Source of the DNA: Synergistaceae bacterium
GTDB taxonomy: Bacteria > Synergistota > Synergistia > Synergistales > Aminobacteriaceae
NCBI GenBank assembly: GCA_018436725.1
Contig: JAHDKT010000029.1
Coordinates: 220,707 to 284,706, forward strand
DNA length: 64,000 bases
Direction: 5' to 3'
The position numbers and the translations under genes are program-made. Below, piece by piece: positions 45,698 through 53,654 of the stretch (the stretch's first letter is position 1; every line of letters starts with the position of its first letter). Below the pieces are notes generated by a model. It ran no database searches. It was not told the origin of the DNA and was given only the letters and a program-made list of their open reading frames with translations.

Positions 45698-45728
45698 AAG
45701 CCTGCGGGAAATTGCCCGCAGGCTTTTT
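45698..45728 (+). terminator. Rho-independent terminator of dnaK
   Basis: AAGCCTGCGGG (45698-45708) pairs with CCCGCAGGCTT (45715-45725), followed by a TTTTTT run. It lies about 65 nt after the dnaK stop codon. Confidence 0.9.
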
Positions 45729-45764
45729 TGCGGGTATACTACTCTTATTTCTGGAGGTGACATA

Positions 45765-46649
45765 ATGTCATTGACTTTTTCCCCGCTTTCAATAGATATG
45801 AGGGGGGACTATACCTCTCTTTTCGAAAAGTGTACCGATAAAACATCCGACTATACGTTTGTCAATATCTGGGCATGGTCCGATGAACGCAAGTACGAAC
45901 TTGCCTTTGCCAAGGATCTGTTCTGGCCGCGGGTGACGAATCCTGCGCCTGTCTACTGGGCTCCTGTGGGCGATTGGGAGGCGGCCGACTGGGAGAGGGT
46001 TCTGCCGGAGGTCTTTCCGCAGGGCATGACCTTCGACCGTGTCCCCGAACGGCTCGCGCAGCTCTGGGGCGAGCGCCTCGGAAGCCGGGTGGCGCTGGAG
46101 GAGCAGCGCTCCGAGTGGGAGTATGTCTACTCCGTCGAGGAGCTTGTCGCGCTGCGCGGCAACCGTTTTCACAAAAAGAAGAATCTGCTGAAGCAGTTCA
46201 AGCGTGAGTACGTCTCCGAGTACAAATCGCTCGGACGCGACGATGTAGAGGACATTCTCGAGATGCAGCAGCTCTGGTGCGAGTGGAAGAGCTGCGACGA
46301 TATCCCGGGGCTGCGTGCGGAGAATCACGCCATATCGCGCGTGCTGAAGAAATGGGACTGCTTGCCGGGGCTGCTCTGCGGCGCTCTCTACGTCAAGGAC
46401 TACATGGTGGCGTACGCCGTCGGCGAACCGATGACGGACGACATGGTGGTGGTCCACTTCGAGAAGGGGCTCGCCGAGTACAAGGGCGTCTACCAGGCGA
46501 TCAACCAGGGCTTTCTTGAAAACTCCTGTTCGGGCTTCAAATGGGCGAACAGAGAGCAGGACATGGGCGAAGAGGGGGTCCGGCAGGCCAAGGAGTCGTA
46601 CAATCCGTCGCACTTCCTCAAGAAGTACCGCGCCGTCTGGAAGGGGTAG
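45765..46649 (+). CDS. DUF2156 (phosphatidylglycerol lysyltransferase C-terminal-like) protein
   Basis: 294 residues. The fold is GNAT-like with the family pattern: DYTFVNIWAWSDERKYELAF near the N-terminus, NRFHKKKNLLKQFKREY in the middle, VHFEKGLAEYKGVYQAINQG and SFNP-like KESYNPSHFLKKYRAVWKG at the end. Related domains use aminoacyl-tRNA to modify lipids or peptides, but stand-alone proteins of this kind have no defined substrate. The frame is open from 45675, but that part covers the dnaK terminator; GGAGGTGA (45753-45760) sets the ATG at 45765. Confidence 0.85.
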   Translation: MSLTFSPLSIDMRGDYTSLFEKCTDKTSDYTFVNIWAWSDERKYELAFAKDLFWPRVTNPAPVYWAPVGDWEAADWERVLPEVFPQGMTFDRVPERLAQLWGERLGSRVALEEQRSEWEYVYSVEELVALRGNRFHKKKNLLKQFKREYVSEYKSLGRDDVEDILEMQQLWCEWKSCDDIPGLRAENHAISRVLKKWDCLPGLLCGALYVKDYMVAYAVGEPMTDDMVVVHFEKGLAEYKGVYQAINQGFLENSCSGFKWANREQDMGEEGVRQAKESYNPSHFLKKYRAVWKG

Positions 46650-46653
46650 CGGC

Positions 46654-47913
46654 ATGCCCGACTGGGAAAAGAGTACGCTCTTCCGGGCGTTCCGGCACCG
46701 GAACTTTCGTCTGTTCTACATGGGACAGATCGTCTCGCTCTCCGGGCTCTGGATGCAGAGGGTGGCCATGAACTGGCTCGTCTACCGGATCACCGGGTCG
46801 CCGCTGCTCCTGGGAACGGTCGACTTCATGGCGCAGATCCCCGTGCTGCTCTTCGGCTCCTTCACCGGGGCTTTTCTTGAGGGACGGAACCTGCGGAAGG
46901 TCATCATGATCTGTCAGACCATCAGCATGCTCCACGCCCTGACGCTTGCGATACTCACGCTGACGGGAGTCGTGGAGTACTGGCACATCCTTATTCTCGC
47001 CGCGATCATCGGCACGTCCGATTCGTTCGAGGTGCCGGCGCGCCAAGGGTTCACCATCCGCCTCGTGGAGGACGAACAGGACCTCGGCAACGGCATCGCT
47101 CTCACCTCCACCCTGTTCAACGTAACCCGCCTCATCGGTCCCTCGATCGCTGGAATGGTCATCGCCGTCGTCGGAGAGGGGATCTGCTTCGTGATGAACG
47201 GTATGGCCTATTCGGCGACGCTCACGGCGCTTTTTCTGATGCGTTTCGAACGCCCTCTTGTCTCCGAGCAGAGGAAGAAAGGGGTGCTGGAAGGGATGAA
47301 GGAGGGCGTACGCTACGTCGCCGGTTTCCTCCCCCTGCGGAACTATCTTGCCGCGATCGCCCTCGTCAGCTTCTTCGCCTTCCCCTACATGGTACTGCTC
47401 CCCGTTTTCGCCCGCGAGATTCTCGGAGGGGGGCCGCGGACGCTCGGTTTTCTGATGGGCGCCACCGGACTCGGCGCGCTCGCCGGGTCGGTCATGCTTG
47501 CCCTGCGAAAGTCGCCTGTCGGACTGGGCAAGATCATGGCCGTCTCCTGTATCCTTTTGGGCATTGCCATGGCGCTCTTCTCTCAGTCCAGGCTCTTCCC
47601 CCTTTCGTTGCTCCTGATGGCGTGCCTCGGCTTTTTCATGGTCCTGACGCTCGTTTCCTGCAATACGCTTGTCCAAACGCTTGTCGACGAGGACAAGCGA
47701 AACCGCGTCATGAGCCTCTTCATCGTCTGCGCGATGGGGATCACGCCGCTTGGAAGCCTGAACGCCGGATGGCTCGCCTCACATATCGGAGCGCCGACGA
47801 CGATGCTTGCCGGGGGAATCATCAGCTTCGCCATCGGTTTCTGGCTGTTGCGCTCCTGGCCTGCGATCTGGGCCCTCTCGGAGCCGGTATATAAAAAGAA
47901 GAACCTGCTGTAG
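46654..47913 (+). CDS. MFS transporter (EntS-like MFS_3 family)
   Basis: 419 residues with about twelve membrane segments. The N-terminus FRHRNFRLFYMGQIVSLSG, then WMQRVAMNWLVYRITGSPL, is typical of the MFS_3 group of exporters (enterobactin- and macrolide-type exporters). The loop between helices 2 and 3 has the MFS signature FTGAFLEGRNLRKV. It begins 4 nt after the DUF2156 gene and is therefore in the same transcript. Substrate unknown; drug or metabolite efflux is likely. Confidence 0.88.
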   Translation: MPDWEKSTLFRAFRHRNFRLFYMGQIVSLSGLWMQRVAMNWLVYRITGSPLLLGTVDFMAQIPVLLFGSFTGAFLEGRNLRKVIMICQTISMLHALTLAILTLTGVVEYWHILILAAIIGTSDSFEVPARQGFTIRLVEDEQDLGNGIALTSTLFNVTRLIGPSIAGMVIAVVGEGICFVMNGMAYSATLTALFLMRFERPLVSEQRKKGVLEGMKEGVRYVAGFLPLRNYLAAIALVSFFAFPYMVLLPVFAREILGGGPRTLGFLMGATGLGALAGSVMLALRKSPVGLGKIMAVSCILLGIAMALFSQSRLFPLSLLLMACLGFFMVLTLVSCNTLVQTLVDEDKRNRVMSLFIVCAMGITPLGSLNAGWLASHIGAPTTMLAGGIISFAIGFWLLRSWPAIWALSEPVYKKKNLL

Positions 47914-47987
47914 CGCGTTCCTTCGGACGCGGGGTATACTCTGAAGGAGAATAAAATACCCTTTATGGTATTTCGGAGGTGATCGAA

Positions 47988-49349
47988 ATGGCGAAAGAGC
48001 GTATTCTTATCGTCGGCGGCGACGCCGCCGGAATGTCCGCCGCAGGACAGATCAGAAAACTGCTTCCCGATGCGGATATCGTCGTGTACGAGCGGAGCGG
48101 ATTCTCCTCCTACTCGGCGTGCGGCATTCCGTACTATGTCGCCGGCCTTGTCGAGCCGGAGACCCGCCTGGTGATACGCACGCCGGACGAATTTCTGGAG
48201 AAGCAGAACATCCGAGTCCACACGAAGCACGAGGTTCTCTCGCTCGATCTCGGCGCAGGGACCGTGAAAATCCGCAACCTCGAGACAGGCGGAGATTTCT
48301 CCGACGGATTCGACAAACTCCTGCTGGCGACCGGCGCGAGCCCCGTCGTACCGCAGCTGAACGGCGCCAGGGCGGACGGTATTTTCAGCCTCGGTGTTCT
48401 TGAAACAGGCATCGCCGCGCGGAAGTTCATCGACCAGCATCGCCCCCGACATGCGGTGGTCATCGGCGGCGGGTATATCGGCCTGGAAATGGCCGAGGCT
48501 TTCGCCTGTGTCCGCGGCATGAAGGTCACGCTGATAGACAAGGCTCCTCAGGTGATGAGCACCTTCGACCCCGACATGGCCGAACACATCGCTGCGGCGA
48601 TTCGCGGCATCGGGACGGAACTGCGTCTCGGCGAAACACTGCTCGGTTTCAGCACAGAGGGCGGGAGAGTGCGTTCCGTCATCATCGAAGGCGGTACCAT
48701 ACCCACGGACATGGTGATCATGGGGCTCGGCGTACGTCCCAACTCCCAGCTCGCCGAGGCGGCCGGATTGAAGCTCTCCGTCCGCGACGCAATCGCCGTC
48801 GACGAGAGCATGGCGACCTCCCACCCCGCCGTCTGGGCGGCCGGAGACTGTGCCTCGACAACGCATCTGATGACCGGAAAGCCTTTCTGGGTAGCCCTGG
48901 GAACAGTGGCGAACAAGATGGGACGTGTTGCAGGGATCGCTATGGGAGGCGGCGAGGCGTCTCTTAAAGGCGTGCTCGGGACCGCAATGAGCAAGCACTG
49001 CGCCTACGAAGTCGCGCGCACGGGCCTGTCGACAAGAGAGGCGGAGGAAGCCGGATTCGTCTTCCAGTCCGCGGTCATCAAGACGAAGACCAGAGCCGGG
49101 TACTACCCAGGAGCGGAGACGATGCACGTTAAACTGCTCGCCGAAGAGGGGACGGGACGGCTGCTCGGAGGGCAGATCGTCGGAGGTCAGGGTTCAGCGA
49201 AGCGGGTCGATATCATCGCTACCGCGCTCGCCGCCGGAATGACGGTACACGACCTCGTCGATCTCGACCTCGGCTACGCGCCCCCCTTTTCGATGGCATG
49301 GGATCCTGTACAGATCGCCGGGAGATCCCTGCTCGCCGCTATGGGATGA
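47988..49349 (+). CDS. CoA-disulfide reductase-like NAD(P)/FAD-dependent oxidoreductase
   Basis: 453 residues of the pyridine-nucleotide disulfide reductase superfamily. The N-terminal FAD motif is ILIVGGDAAGMSAAGQIRK; the single redox Cys sits in SSYSACGIPYYVAG, the site used by CoA-disulfide reductase and NADH oxidase; the NAD motif is VVIGGGYIGLEMAEAF; the FAD C-terminal motif is VWAAGDCAST. There is no C-terminal rhodanese domain. The ATG at 47988 has CGGAGGTGAT upstream. It probably keeps CoA or another low-molecular thiol reduced, or reduces persulfide or polysulfide, which would suit the sulfur genes after it. Confidence 0.88.
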   Translation: MAKERILIVGGDAAGMSAAGQIRKLLPDADIVVYERSGFSSYSACGIPYYVAGLVEPETRLVIRTPDEFLEKQNIRVHTKHEVLSLDLGAGTVKIRNLETGGDFSDGFDKLLLATGASPVVPQLNGARADGIFSLGVLETGIAARKFIDQHRPRHAVVIGGGYIGLEMAEAFACVRGMKVTLIDKAPQVMSTFDPDMAEHIAAAIRGIGTELRLGETLLGFSTEGGRVRSVIIEGGTIPTDMVIMGLGVRPNSQLAEAAGLKLSVRDAIAVDESMATSHPAVWAAGDCASTTHLMTGKPFWVALGTVANKMGRVAGIAMGGGEASLKGVLGTAMSKHCAYEVARTGLSTREAEEAGFVFQSAVIKTKTRAGYYPGAETMHVKLLAEEGTGRLLGGQIVGGQGSAKRVDIIATALAAGMTVHDLVDLDLGYAPPFSMAWDPVQIAGRSLLAAMG

Positions 49350-49431
49350 AACGAGCTTCGGTTCTTTCGTTGATCTCCCTGTACCCCCTTTTTTCGATAG
49401 TGTAGAATATGTGAAGAAAGGGGGCTTTGTT

Positions 49432-50616
49432 ATGGACTTCAGTTCTTTTCGGAAAGACTTCCCGCTTCTCCGGAATGTCGTCTACCTGGACAGCGCGGCG
49501 CTCAGCCTCGCACCCACGCCGGTGCTCGAGGCGACGATGGAGTATTACAGAGAATATAATGCGAATGTGAAACGAGGAGTTCACAGGCTCTCTCAGATAG
49601 CCTCGCAGAAGTATAAAAACGCTCACCGAAAGATTGCGCGCTTCATCAACGCCGAAGAAGACGAGATCACCCTGACGAAAAATACCACGGAATCCATCAA
49701 CATGGTCGCTGCGGGGCTTTCTTGGAAAGACGGAGACCGCGTAATCAGCACCCTTTCGGAACATCACTCGAACTTTCTTCCGTGGAAACGACTGGAGCGC
49801 TTCGGAGTGGCGGTGGATCTTCTCGCACCTCGGCAGGACGGGGCATTCGATCTCGCTCAACTCGAAGCCTTGATCGGCACTCGGACTCGCCTCCTTGCTA
49901 TGACGCATATATCAAGCGTTTTGGGGACTGTTTCCCCCATCGAAGAAGCAGGGAGGATATGCGCGGAGAAAAACATACTGTTCCTCGTGGACGGGGCTCA
50001 GTCCGTTCCGCGTGTTCCCGTGGACGTCAGGAAGCTGGGGTGCGATTTTCTCTGCTTTTCCGGCCACAAGATGCTCGGCCCCACGGGAACGGGAGTCCTC
50101 TGGATGCGAAAGAAATTCCTCTCCGTTCTCCAACCGCTGCTTTTCGGCGGAGGAATGATCCGCGATGTCGCCGTGGAAGGTTTTGAACTTATCGAAGGGT
50201 ATGAACGCTTCGAGGGGGGAACGCCGAATATAGCCGGATTTCTAGGGCTTGGAAGAGCCGTCGACTATCTTACCGAGATCGGGATGGATGCAGTGCAGGC
50301 TCGGGAGACTGTGTTGACCGAAAGAATGCTGGATGGATTGACCGGTATCGATGGAGTGGAGATCTACGGAACAACGGATGTCCGACGGAGAATCGGCGTC
50401 GTCTCGTTCAACATCTCCGGAAAGAACCCGCACGACGTCGCGCTGATGCTTGATCAGGCGGGAGATGTGATGGTCCGGTCCGGCCATCACTGCTGCATGC
50501 CGCTGATGAAGCATCTCGGACTGGTCGACGGCGCCGTGAGGGCGTCTCTCGCCCTCTATACCTCCGAGGAAGATGTGGATCGCTTCCTGAAGACCGTGGA
50601 GGGAGTTGCTAAATGA
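49432..50616 (+). CDS. Cysteine desulfurase (SufS/Csd-like, class V aminotransferase)
   Basis: 394-residue PLP enzyme that takes sulfur from cysteine as an enzyme-bound persulfide. The PLP lysine is in FLCFSGHKMLGPTGTGVLW, and the catalytic cysteine in RSGHHCCMPLMKHLG, where type II enzymes have the sequence GHHCAQPL. The N-terminal part YLDSAALSLAPTPVLEA is the family start. GAAAGGGGGC precedes the ATG at 49432. Eighteen nucleotides separate it from the MoeB/ThiF gene, a pairing typical of sulfur-carrier activation. Confidence 0.93.
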   Translation: MDFSSFRKDFPLLRNVVYLDSAALSLAPTPVLEATMEYYREYNANVKRGVHRLSQIASQKYKNAHRKIARFINAEEDEITLTKNTTESINMVAAGLSWKDGDRVISTLSEHHSNFLPWKRLERFGVAVDLLAPRQDGAFDLAQLEALIGTRTRLLAMTHISSVLGTVSPIEEAGRICAEKNILFLVDGAQSVPRVPVDVRKLGCDFLCFSGHKMLGPTGTGVLWMRKKFLSVLQPLLFGGGMIRDVAVEGFELIEGYERFEGGTPNIAGFLGLGRAVDYLTEIGMDAVQARETVLTERMLDGLTGIDGVEIYGTTDVRRRIGVVSFNISGKNPHDVALMLDQAGDVMVRSGHHCCMPLMKHLGLVDGAVRASLALYTSEEDVDRFLKTVEGVAK

Positions 50617-50634
50617 CGGGCCTGAAGGCAGCTC

Positions 50635-51663
50635 ATGGGGGCGAGTTCGTTGACTAGATACTCCAGACAGACGATTCTGCAGGAAATCGGAGAAAATGGG
50701 CAGAGGGCGCTTGGACGAAGCCGCGTCGTGATCGTCGGGTGCGGCGCTCTTGGAACCGTCGTCGCCAATAATTTAACCAGGGCCGGAGTGGGGCGAATTG
50801 TCGTCATAGACCGAGATTTTGTCGAACTGAGCAATCTGCAGCGTCAAATTCTCTTTGACGAAGGAGATGTGGGCGCGCCCAAGGCAATCGCCGCCGTGGA
50901 AAAACTCCGGCGGATCAATTCGGAAATCGAGATAGAGGCCGTCTTCGACGATTTCAACTTCGGCAACGCCGAGAGGATAACGGACGGCGCGGACCTTGTT
51001 CTCGACGGAACGGACAATCTTCACACCCGTTTCCTTGTCAACGATTTGTGCGTTCGCGACGGCGTTCCCTGGATCTATACGGGAGCCGTAGGGACCGCCG
51101 GAATGACGATGAACATACTTCCCGGAACCACTCCGTGCCTGAGGTGTTTCGTGCCGGAACCTCCCGAGCCTGGTTCTCTTCCTACGTGCGAAACCCTTGG
51201 CGTCTTGAACACCATTCCGGCCATCGTCGCCTCTATGGAAAGTACGGAGGCCCTGAAGATCCTTCTTGGAAAACACGAATGGATCGAGGGGAAGTCCGTG
51301 CTCACGACGTACGATGCATGGAGCGGCGAGTTCGACAGACTGGCTCTCGAAAGAGACGCGTCCTGCCCTTGCTGCGCCCGAAGGAGTTTCCCTTTTCTGA
51401 CCGAGGAGAACGAAGGGGCCGCAGTCGCTCTCTGCGGCAGAAACGCCGTCCAGATCGCACCTGCTTCCAAAACGAACATCTCTTTCCCCGTTCTCGCGGA
51501 AAGACTCGGGAATGCGGGAGACGTAACCTGGAACGAGTTCATGCTTACCCTCAAAGCCGAGGGAAGGGAAATTTCGATTTTCAAAGACGGAAGGGCGATA
51601 GTGAAGGGAACCGACGACCCTCATGTAGCAACGTCTCTGTATGCGCGGTACGTGGGCATATAA
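50635..51663 (+). CDS. MoeB/ThiF/HesA-family sulfur-carrier adenylyltransferase
   Basis: 342-residue E1-like enzyme that adenylates the C-terminus of a small ubiquitin-like sulfur carrier (ThiS/MoaD type). ATP motif VVIVGCGALGTVVANNLTRAG, RYSRQ start, and catalytic or zinc cysteines: CLRCFVPEPP and CPCCARR form the four-Cys zinc site. The C-terminal extension after residue 260 has no clear family. The ATG at 50635 follows GAAGG; TTG at 50650 is an alternative. No ThiS or MoaD carrier gene is in the window. Confidence 0.9.
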   Translation: MGASSLTRYSRQTILQEIGENGQRALGRSRVVIVGCGALGTVVANNLTRAGVGRIVVIDRDFVELSNLQRQILFDEGDVGAPKAIAAVEKLRRINSEIEIEAVFDDFNFGNAERITDGADLVLDGTDNLHTRFLVNDLCVRDGVPWIYTGAVGTAGMTMNILPGTTPCLRCFVPEPPEPGSLPTCETLGVLNTIPAIVASMESTEALKILLGKHEWIEGKSVLTTYDAWSGEFDRLALERDASCPCCARRSFPFLTEENEGAAVALCGRNAVQIAPASKTNISFPVLAERLGNAGDVTWNEFMLTLKAEGREISIFKDGRAIVKGTDDPHVATSLYARYVGI

Positions 51664-51693
51664 TGCAAAAGAGTATCGACGAGGAACATGAAG

Positions 51694-51730
51694 AGTACGG
51701 GGCGGACAGAAGCGGACCCCGCCCCGTACT
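51694..51730. terminator. Bidirectional terminator between moeB-like and cysK
   Basis: AGTACGGGGC (51694-51703) pairs with GCCCCGTACT (51721-51730), perfect 10-bp arms between convergent genes. Confidence 0.7.
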
Positions 51731-51736
51731 CCGGGA

Positions 51737-52660
51737 TCAGTTGGCCGAGAAGATGCTCAGATAGCGATCCGCCCGGTCTACCTGCAATGTGACCACCACG
51801 TCGTCGGGGGGAAGCGTTCGAGCGATTTTCAAGGCTGCGGCGATGTTCGCGCCGGTAGAAATTCCGGAGGAGAGTCCGTGTTTTTTCGAGAGGCGGCGCG
51901 CCGTGTCCAAAGCCTCGTCCCCGGAGACGGTGACGACTTCGTCAAGAACCGAGCGATCAAGAATCGCCGGAATAAAGTTTGCTCCGATGCCCTGGATCTT
52001 GTGTTTTCCCGCCTCTCCCTTCGAGAGAAGAGGGCTCTCCGCAGGCTCGACCGCAACGATTTTCGTAGCGGGGTGAAGCTGTTTGAATATCCTTCCCACC
52101 CCTGTGATGGTGCCGCCCGTTCCCACGCCCGCGACGAACGCTGCCGGAGTCAGTCCGAGGGGGAGTCCCCGCAGGAGTTCCGTCGCCGTTGTGACTTGAT
52201 GCGCCCAAGGATTTCCGGGATTGGAAAACTGATCGGGGAGAAATGCGCCGACAGTCGACTCCACGATTCTGCGCGCTTCGTCCACCGCCCCTTTCATCCC
52301 CTCCGAAGCCGGGGTGAGGACCAGTTCCGCGCCGTACGCGGAGAGCGAATTTCTTCTTTCCACCGACATGGATTCAGGCATCGTCAATACGACGCGGAGC
52401 CCGAGAGCGCCCCCGAGCATGGCGAGGGCAATACCCGTATTGCCGCTTGTGGGCTCGACGATAACGGAATTTTCATTGAGCAATCCGTCGGCTTCCGCTT
52501 TGTGGAGCATCCCCCATGCAGCCCTGTCTTTTACCGACCCCCCCGGATTGTTCCCTTCCAGTTTGATCAGTATTCGAGCACCCCCCGTGTCTTCCAGTCT
52601 GAAAAACGGCGTGTTGCCGATGAGCCTCGCAATTGCAATTTCGTCTACTTTATATCGCAT
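51737..52660 (-). CDS. cysK: Cysteine synthase (O-acetylserine sulfhydrylase)
   Basis: 307-residue PLP enzyme making cysteine from O-acetylserine and sulfide. PLP lysine in KLEGNNPGGSVKDRAAWGM; substrate loop EPTSGNTGIALAM; phosphate-binding GVGTGGTITGVGRIF. This is the CysK/CysM family; the two subgroups cannot be separated with confidence here. It is the second gene of the minus-strand cysE-cysK operon, whose genes overlap by 11 nt, and is thus controlled by the leader upstream of cysE. Confidence 0.95.
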   Translation of the reverse strand: MRYKVDEIAIARLIGNTPFFRLEDTGGARILIKLEGNNPGGSVKDRAAWGMLHKAEADGLLNENSVIVEPTSGNTGIALAMLGGALGLRVVLTMPESMSVERRNSLSAYGAELVLTPASEGMKGAVDEARRIVESTVGAFLPDQFSNPGNPWAHQVTTATELLRGLPLGLTPAAFVAGVGTGGTITGVGRIFKQLHPATKIVAVEPAESPLLSKGEAGKHKIQGIGANFIPAILDRSVLDEVVTVSGDEALDTARRLSKKHGLSSGISTGANIAAALKIARTLPPDDVVVTLQVDRADRYLSIFSAN

Positions 52661-53339
52661 AGTCGTATTCCTCCTCGTTGGTTTCGGCGTCTTTATTTTT
52701 CAGTCGTCCGCCGAGCTGTTCCAGTTGTTTTTCCAATCTTTGCATTCTGAAAAGAATTTGTTCATGTGAGATAGCATCCTGACCGACGTTTCTTTCCACT
52801 TTTTCTCCATTGGCGCGAACTATCTCTGCCTTTTTTCCGACGACAGTCGAGTTCGGCGGAATTGAATCGAGCACAACGCTCCCGGCGCCAACCTTCGAAT
52901 GATCGCCGATGGAAATCGGCCCGAGAATCTTGGCTCCGCTTCCGATAACGACGTGCGCGCCGATGGTGGGATGACGCTTCCATGTAGTTTCATTTCCTGT
53001 TGCTCCAAGGGTTACTCCCTGGTAGATCACGGAGTTTTCTCCTACGACGGCGCTCTCGCCTATGACGACGCCCGAACCGTGGTCGATGAAAACACCGGCT
53101 TCGAGCACGGCTCCCGGATGGATTTCAATGCCCGTCCACCAACGAACGACGAGTGAGAGAAAGCGGGGCAGTACCGGAATCCGACATCGCGAGTGAAGAA
53201 AGTGGATACCTCTGTGCGCCGCGACGGAAAGAAAACCGGGAGTGCAGAGCAGAATCTCCGCTGTTCCTCGCAGCCCCTTCGGTATCGACGGATCGTTTTG
53301 CCGCACCGCCAGATAGTCCCGAACTACTTTTGAAAACAC
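52650..53339 (-). CDS. cysE: Serine acetyltransferase
   Basis: 229 residues of the EpsC-type, left-handed beta-helix enzyme that makes O-acetylserine from serine and acetyl-CoA. Hexapeptide repeats run through EIHPGAVLEAGVFIDHGSG, GESAVVGENSVIYQGVTLGA and HPTIGAHVVIGSGAKILGPI. The C-terminus ends in EEYDYAI; a terminal Ile is what docks into the cysteine synthase active site in the complex, here matching plant enzymes. The GTG start at 53339 is 10 to 11 nt after AAGGAGGCG. A hairpin lies directly upstream of that SD. Confidence 0.94.
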   Translation of the reverse strand: MFSKVVRDYLAVRQNDPSIPKGLRGTAEILLCTPGFLSVAAHRGIHFLHSRCRIPVLPRFLSLVVRWWTGIEIHPGAVLEAGVFIDHGSGVVIGESAVVGENSVIYQGVTLGATGNETTWKRHPTIGAHVVIGSGAKILGPISIGDHSKVGAGSVVLDSIPPNSTVVGKKAEIVRANGEKVERNVGQDAISHEQILFRMQRLEKQLEQLGGRLKNKDAETNEEEYDYAI

Positions 53340-53366
53340 CCCAATTGAAACGCCTCCTTATATAAA

Positions 53367-53399
53367 GCGAGAGACCGCCTTTTTCCGGCGGTCCCTCGC
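53367..53399 (-). terminator. Attenuator hairpin before cysE
   Basis: On the minus strand GCGAGGGACCGCC (53399-53387) pairs with GGCGGTCTCTCGC (53379-53367), 13 bp with one G-U, followed by TTTATAT and then the cysE SD. It is strong enough to terminate the leader RNA. It is the last element of the cysteine leader. Confidence 0.7.
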
Positions 53400-53438
53400 A
53401 AAAAATACTTTTTCCCCTGTGACGGGGCTAAGGTTGAA

Positions 53439-53482
53439 CGCCGCAGCTCTGTTCCACCGCGGCACGAAACATACTGCGGCGG
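53439..53482 (-). promoter_or_regulatory. Stem-loop just after the cysteine leader peptide
   Basis: On the minus strand CGCCGCAG (53481-53474) pairs with CTGCGGCG (53446-53439), 8 perfect base pairs. The first arm begins two bases after the leader-peptide stop codon, so a ribosome at that stop would cover it, while one paused at the Cys codons would leave it free. Confidence 0.55.
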
Positions 53483-53483
53483 A

Positions 53484-53558
53484 TTATGTGAAACAACCCT
53501 CCGCGCAACAACACACAAAGACATTAAACTCTATTGAAATGATAGTATTTTTTCTCAT
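53484..53558 (-). CDS. Cysteine leader peptide (24 residues) upstream of cysE-cysK
   Basis: ATG at 53558-53556 and TAA at 53486-53484. The peptide starts MRKNTIIS and continues IEFNVFV, then CCCAEGCFT: three Cys codons in a row (TGT TGT TGC) at positions 16-18 and a fourth at 22. Such a run in a short reading frame in front of cysteine synthesis genes is what ribosome-mediated attenuation needs. There is no SD before the ATG, and the promoter places transcription start within about 2 nt of it, so translation may be leaderless. Not long enough to be found by usual gene callers. Confidence 0.65.
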   Translation of the reverse strand: MRKNTIISIEFNVFVCCCAEGCFT

Positions 53559-53565
53559 GTCCGAT

Positions 53566-53594
53566 ATGATATCAGATTTATTCCTTTGTGGCAA
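53566..53594 (-). promoter_or_regulatory. Promoter of the cysteine leader-cysE-cysK operon
   Basis: Minus strand TTGCCA (53594-53589), 17-nt spacer, TATCAT (53571-53566). The predicted start is at 53560-53558, at or next to the ATG of the leader peptide. Confidence 0.65.
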
Positions 53595-53654
53595 TACGTT
53601 GGCTCCAAGATTGCGAGAAAAAATTTTTACGATATGTTCGCCAACTCTCGTTGT

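Noticed and set aside
53440..53480. T-box-like sequence (GGTGGAAC on the minus strand) before cysE
   Set aside because: The match to the T-box consensus AGGGTGGNACCGCG breaks after GGTGGAAC (followed by AGAGC), there is no room for a full stem I with a specifier loop before it, and the Cys leader ORF explains the region better.
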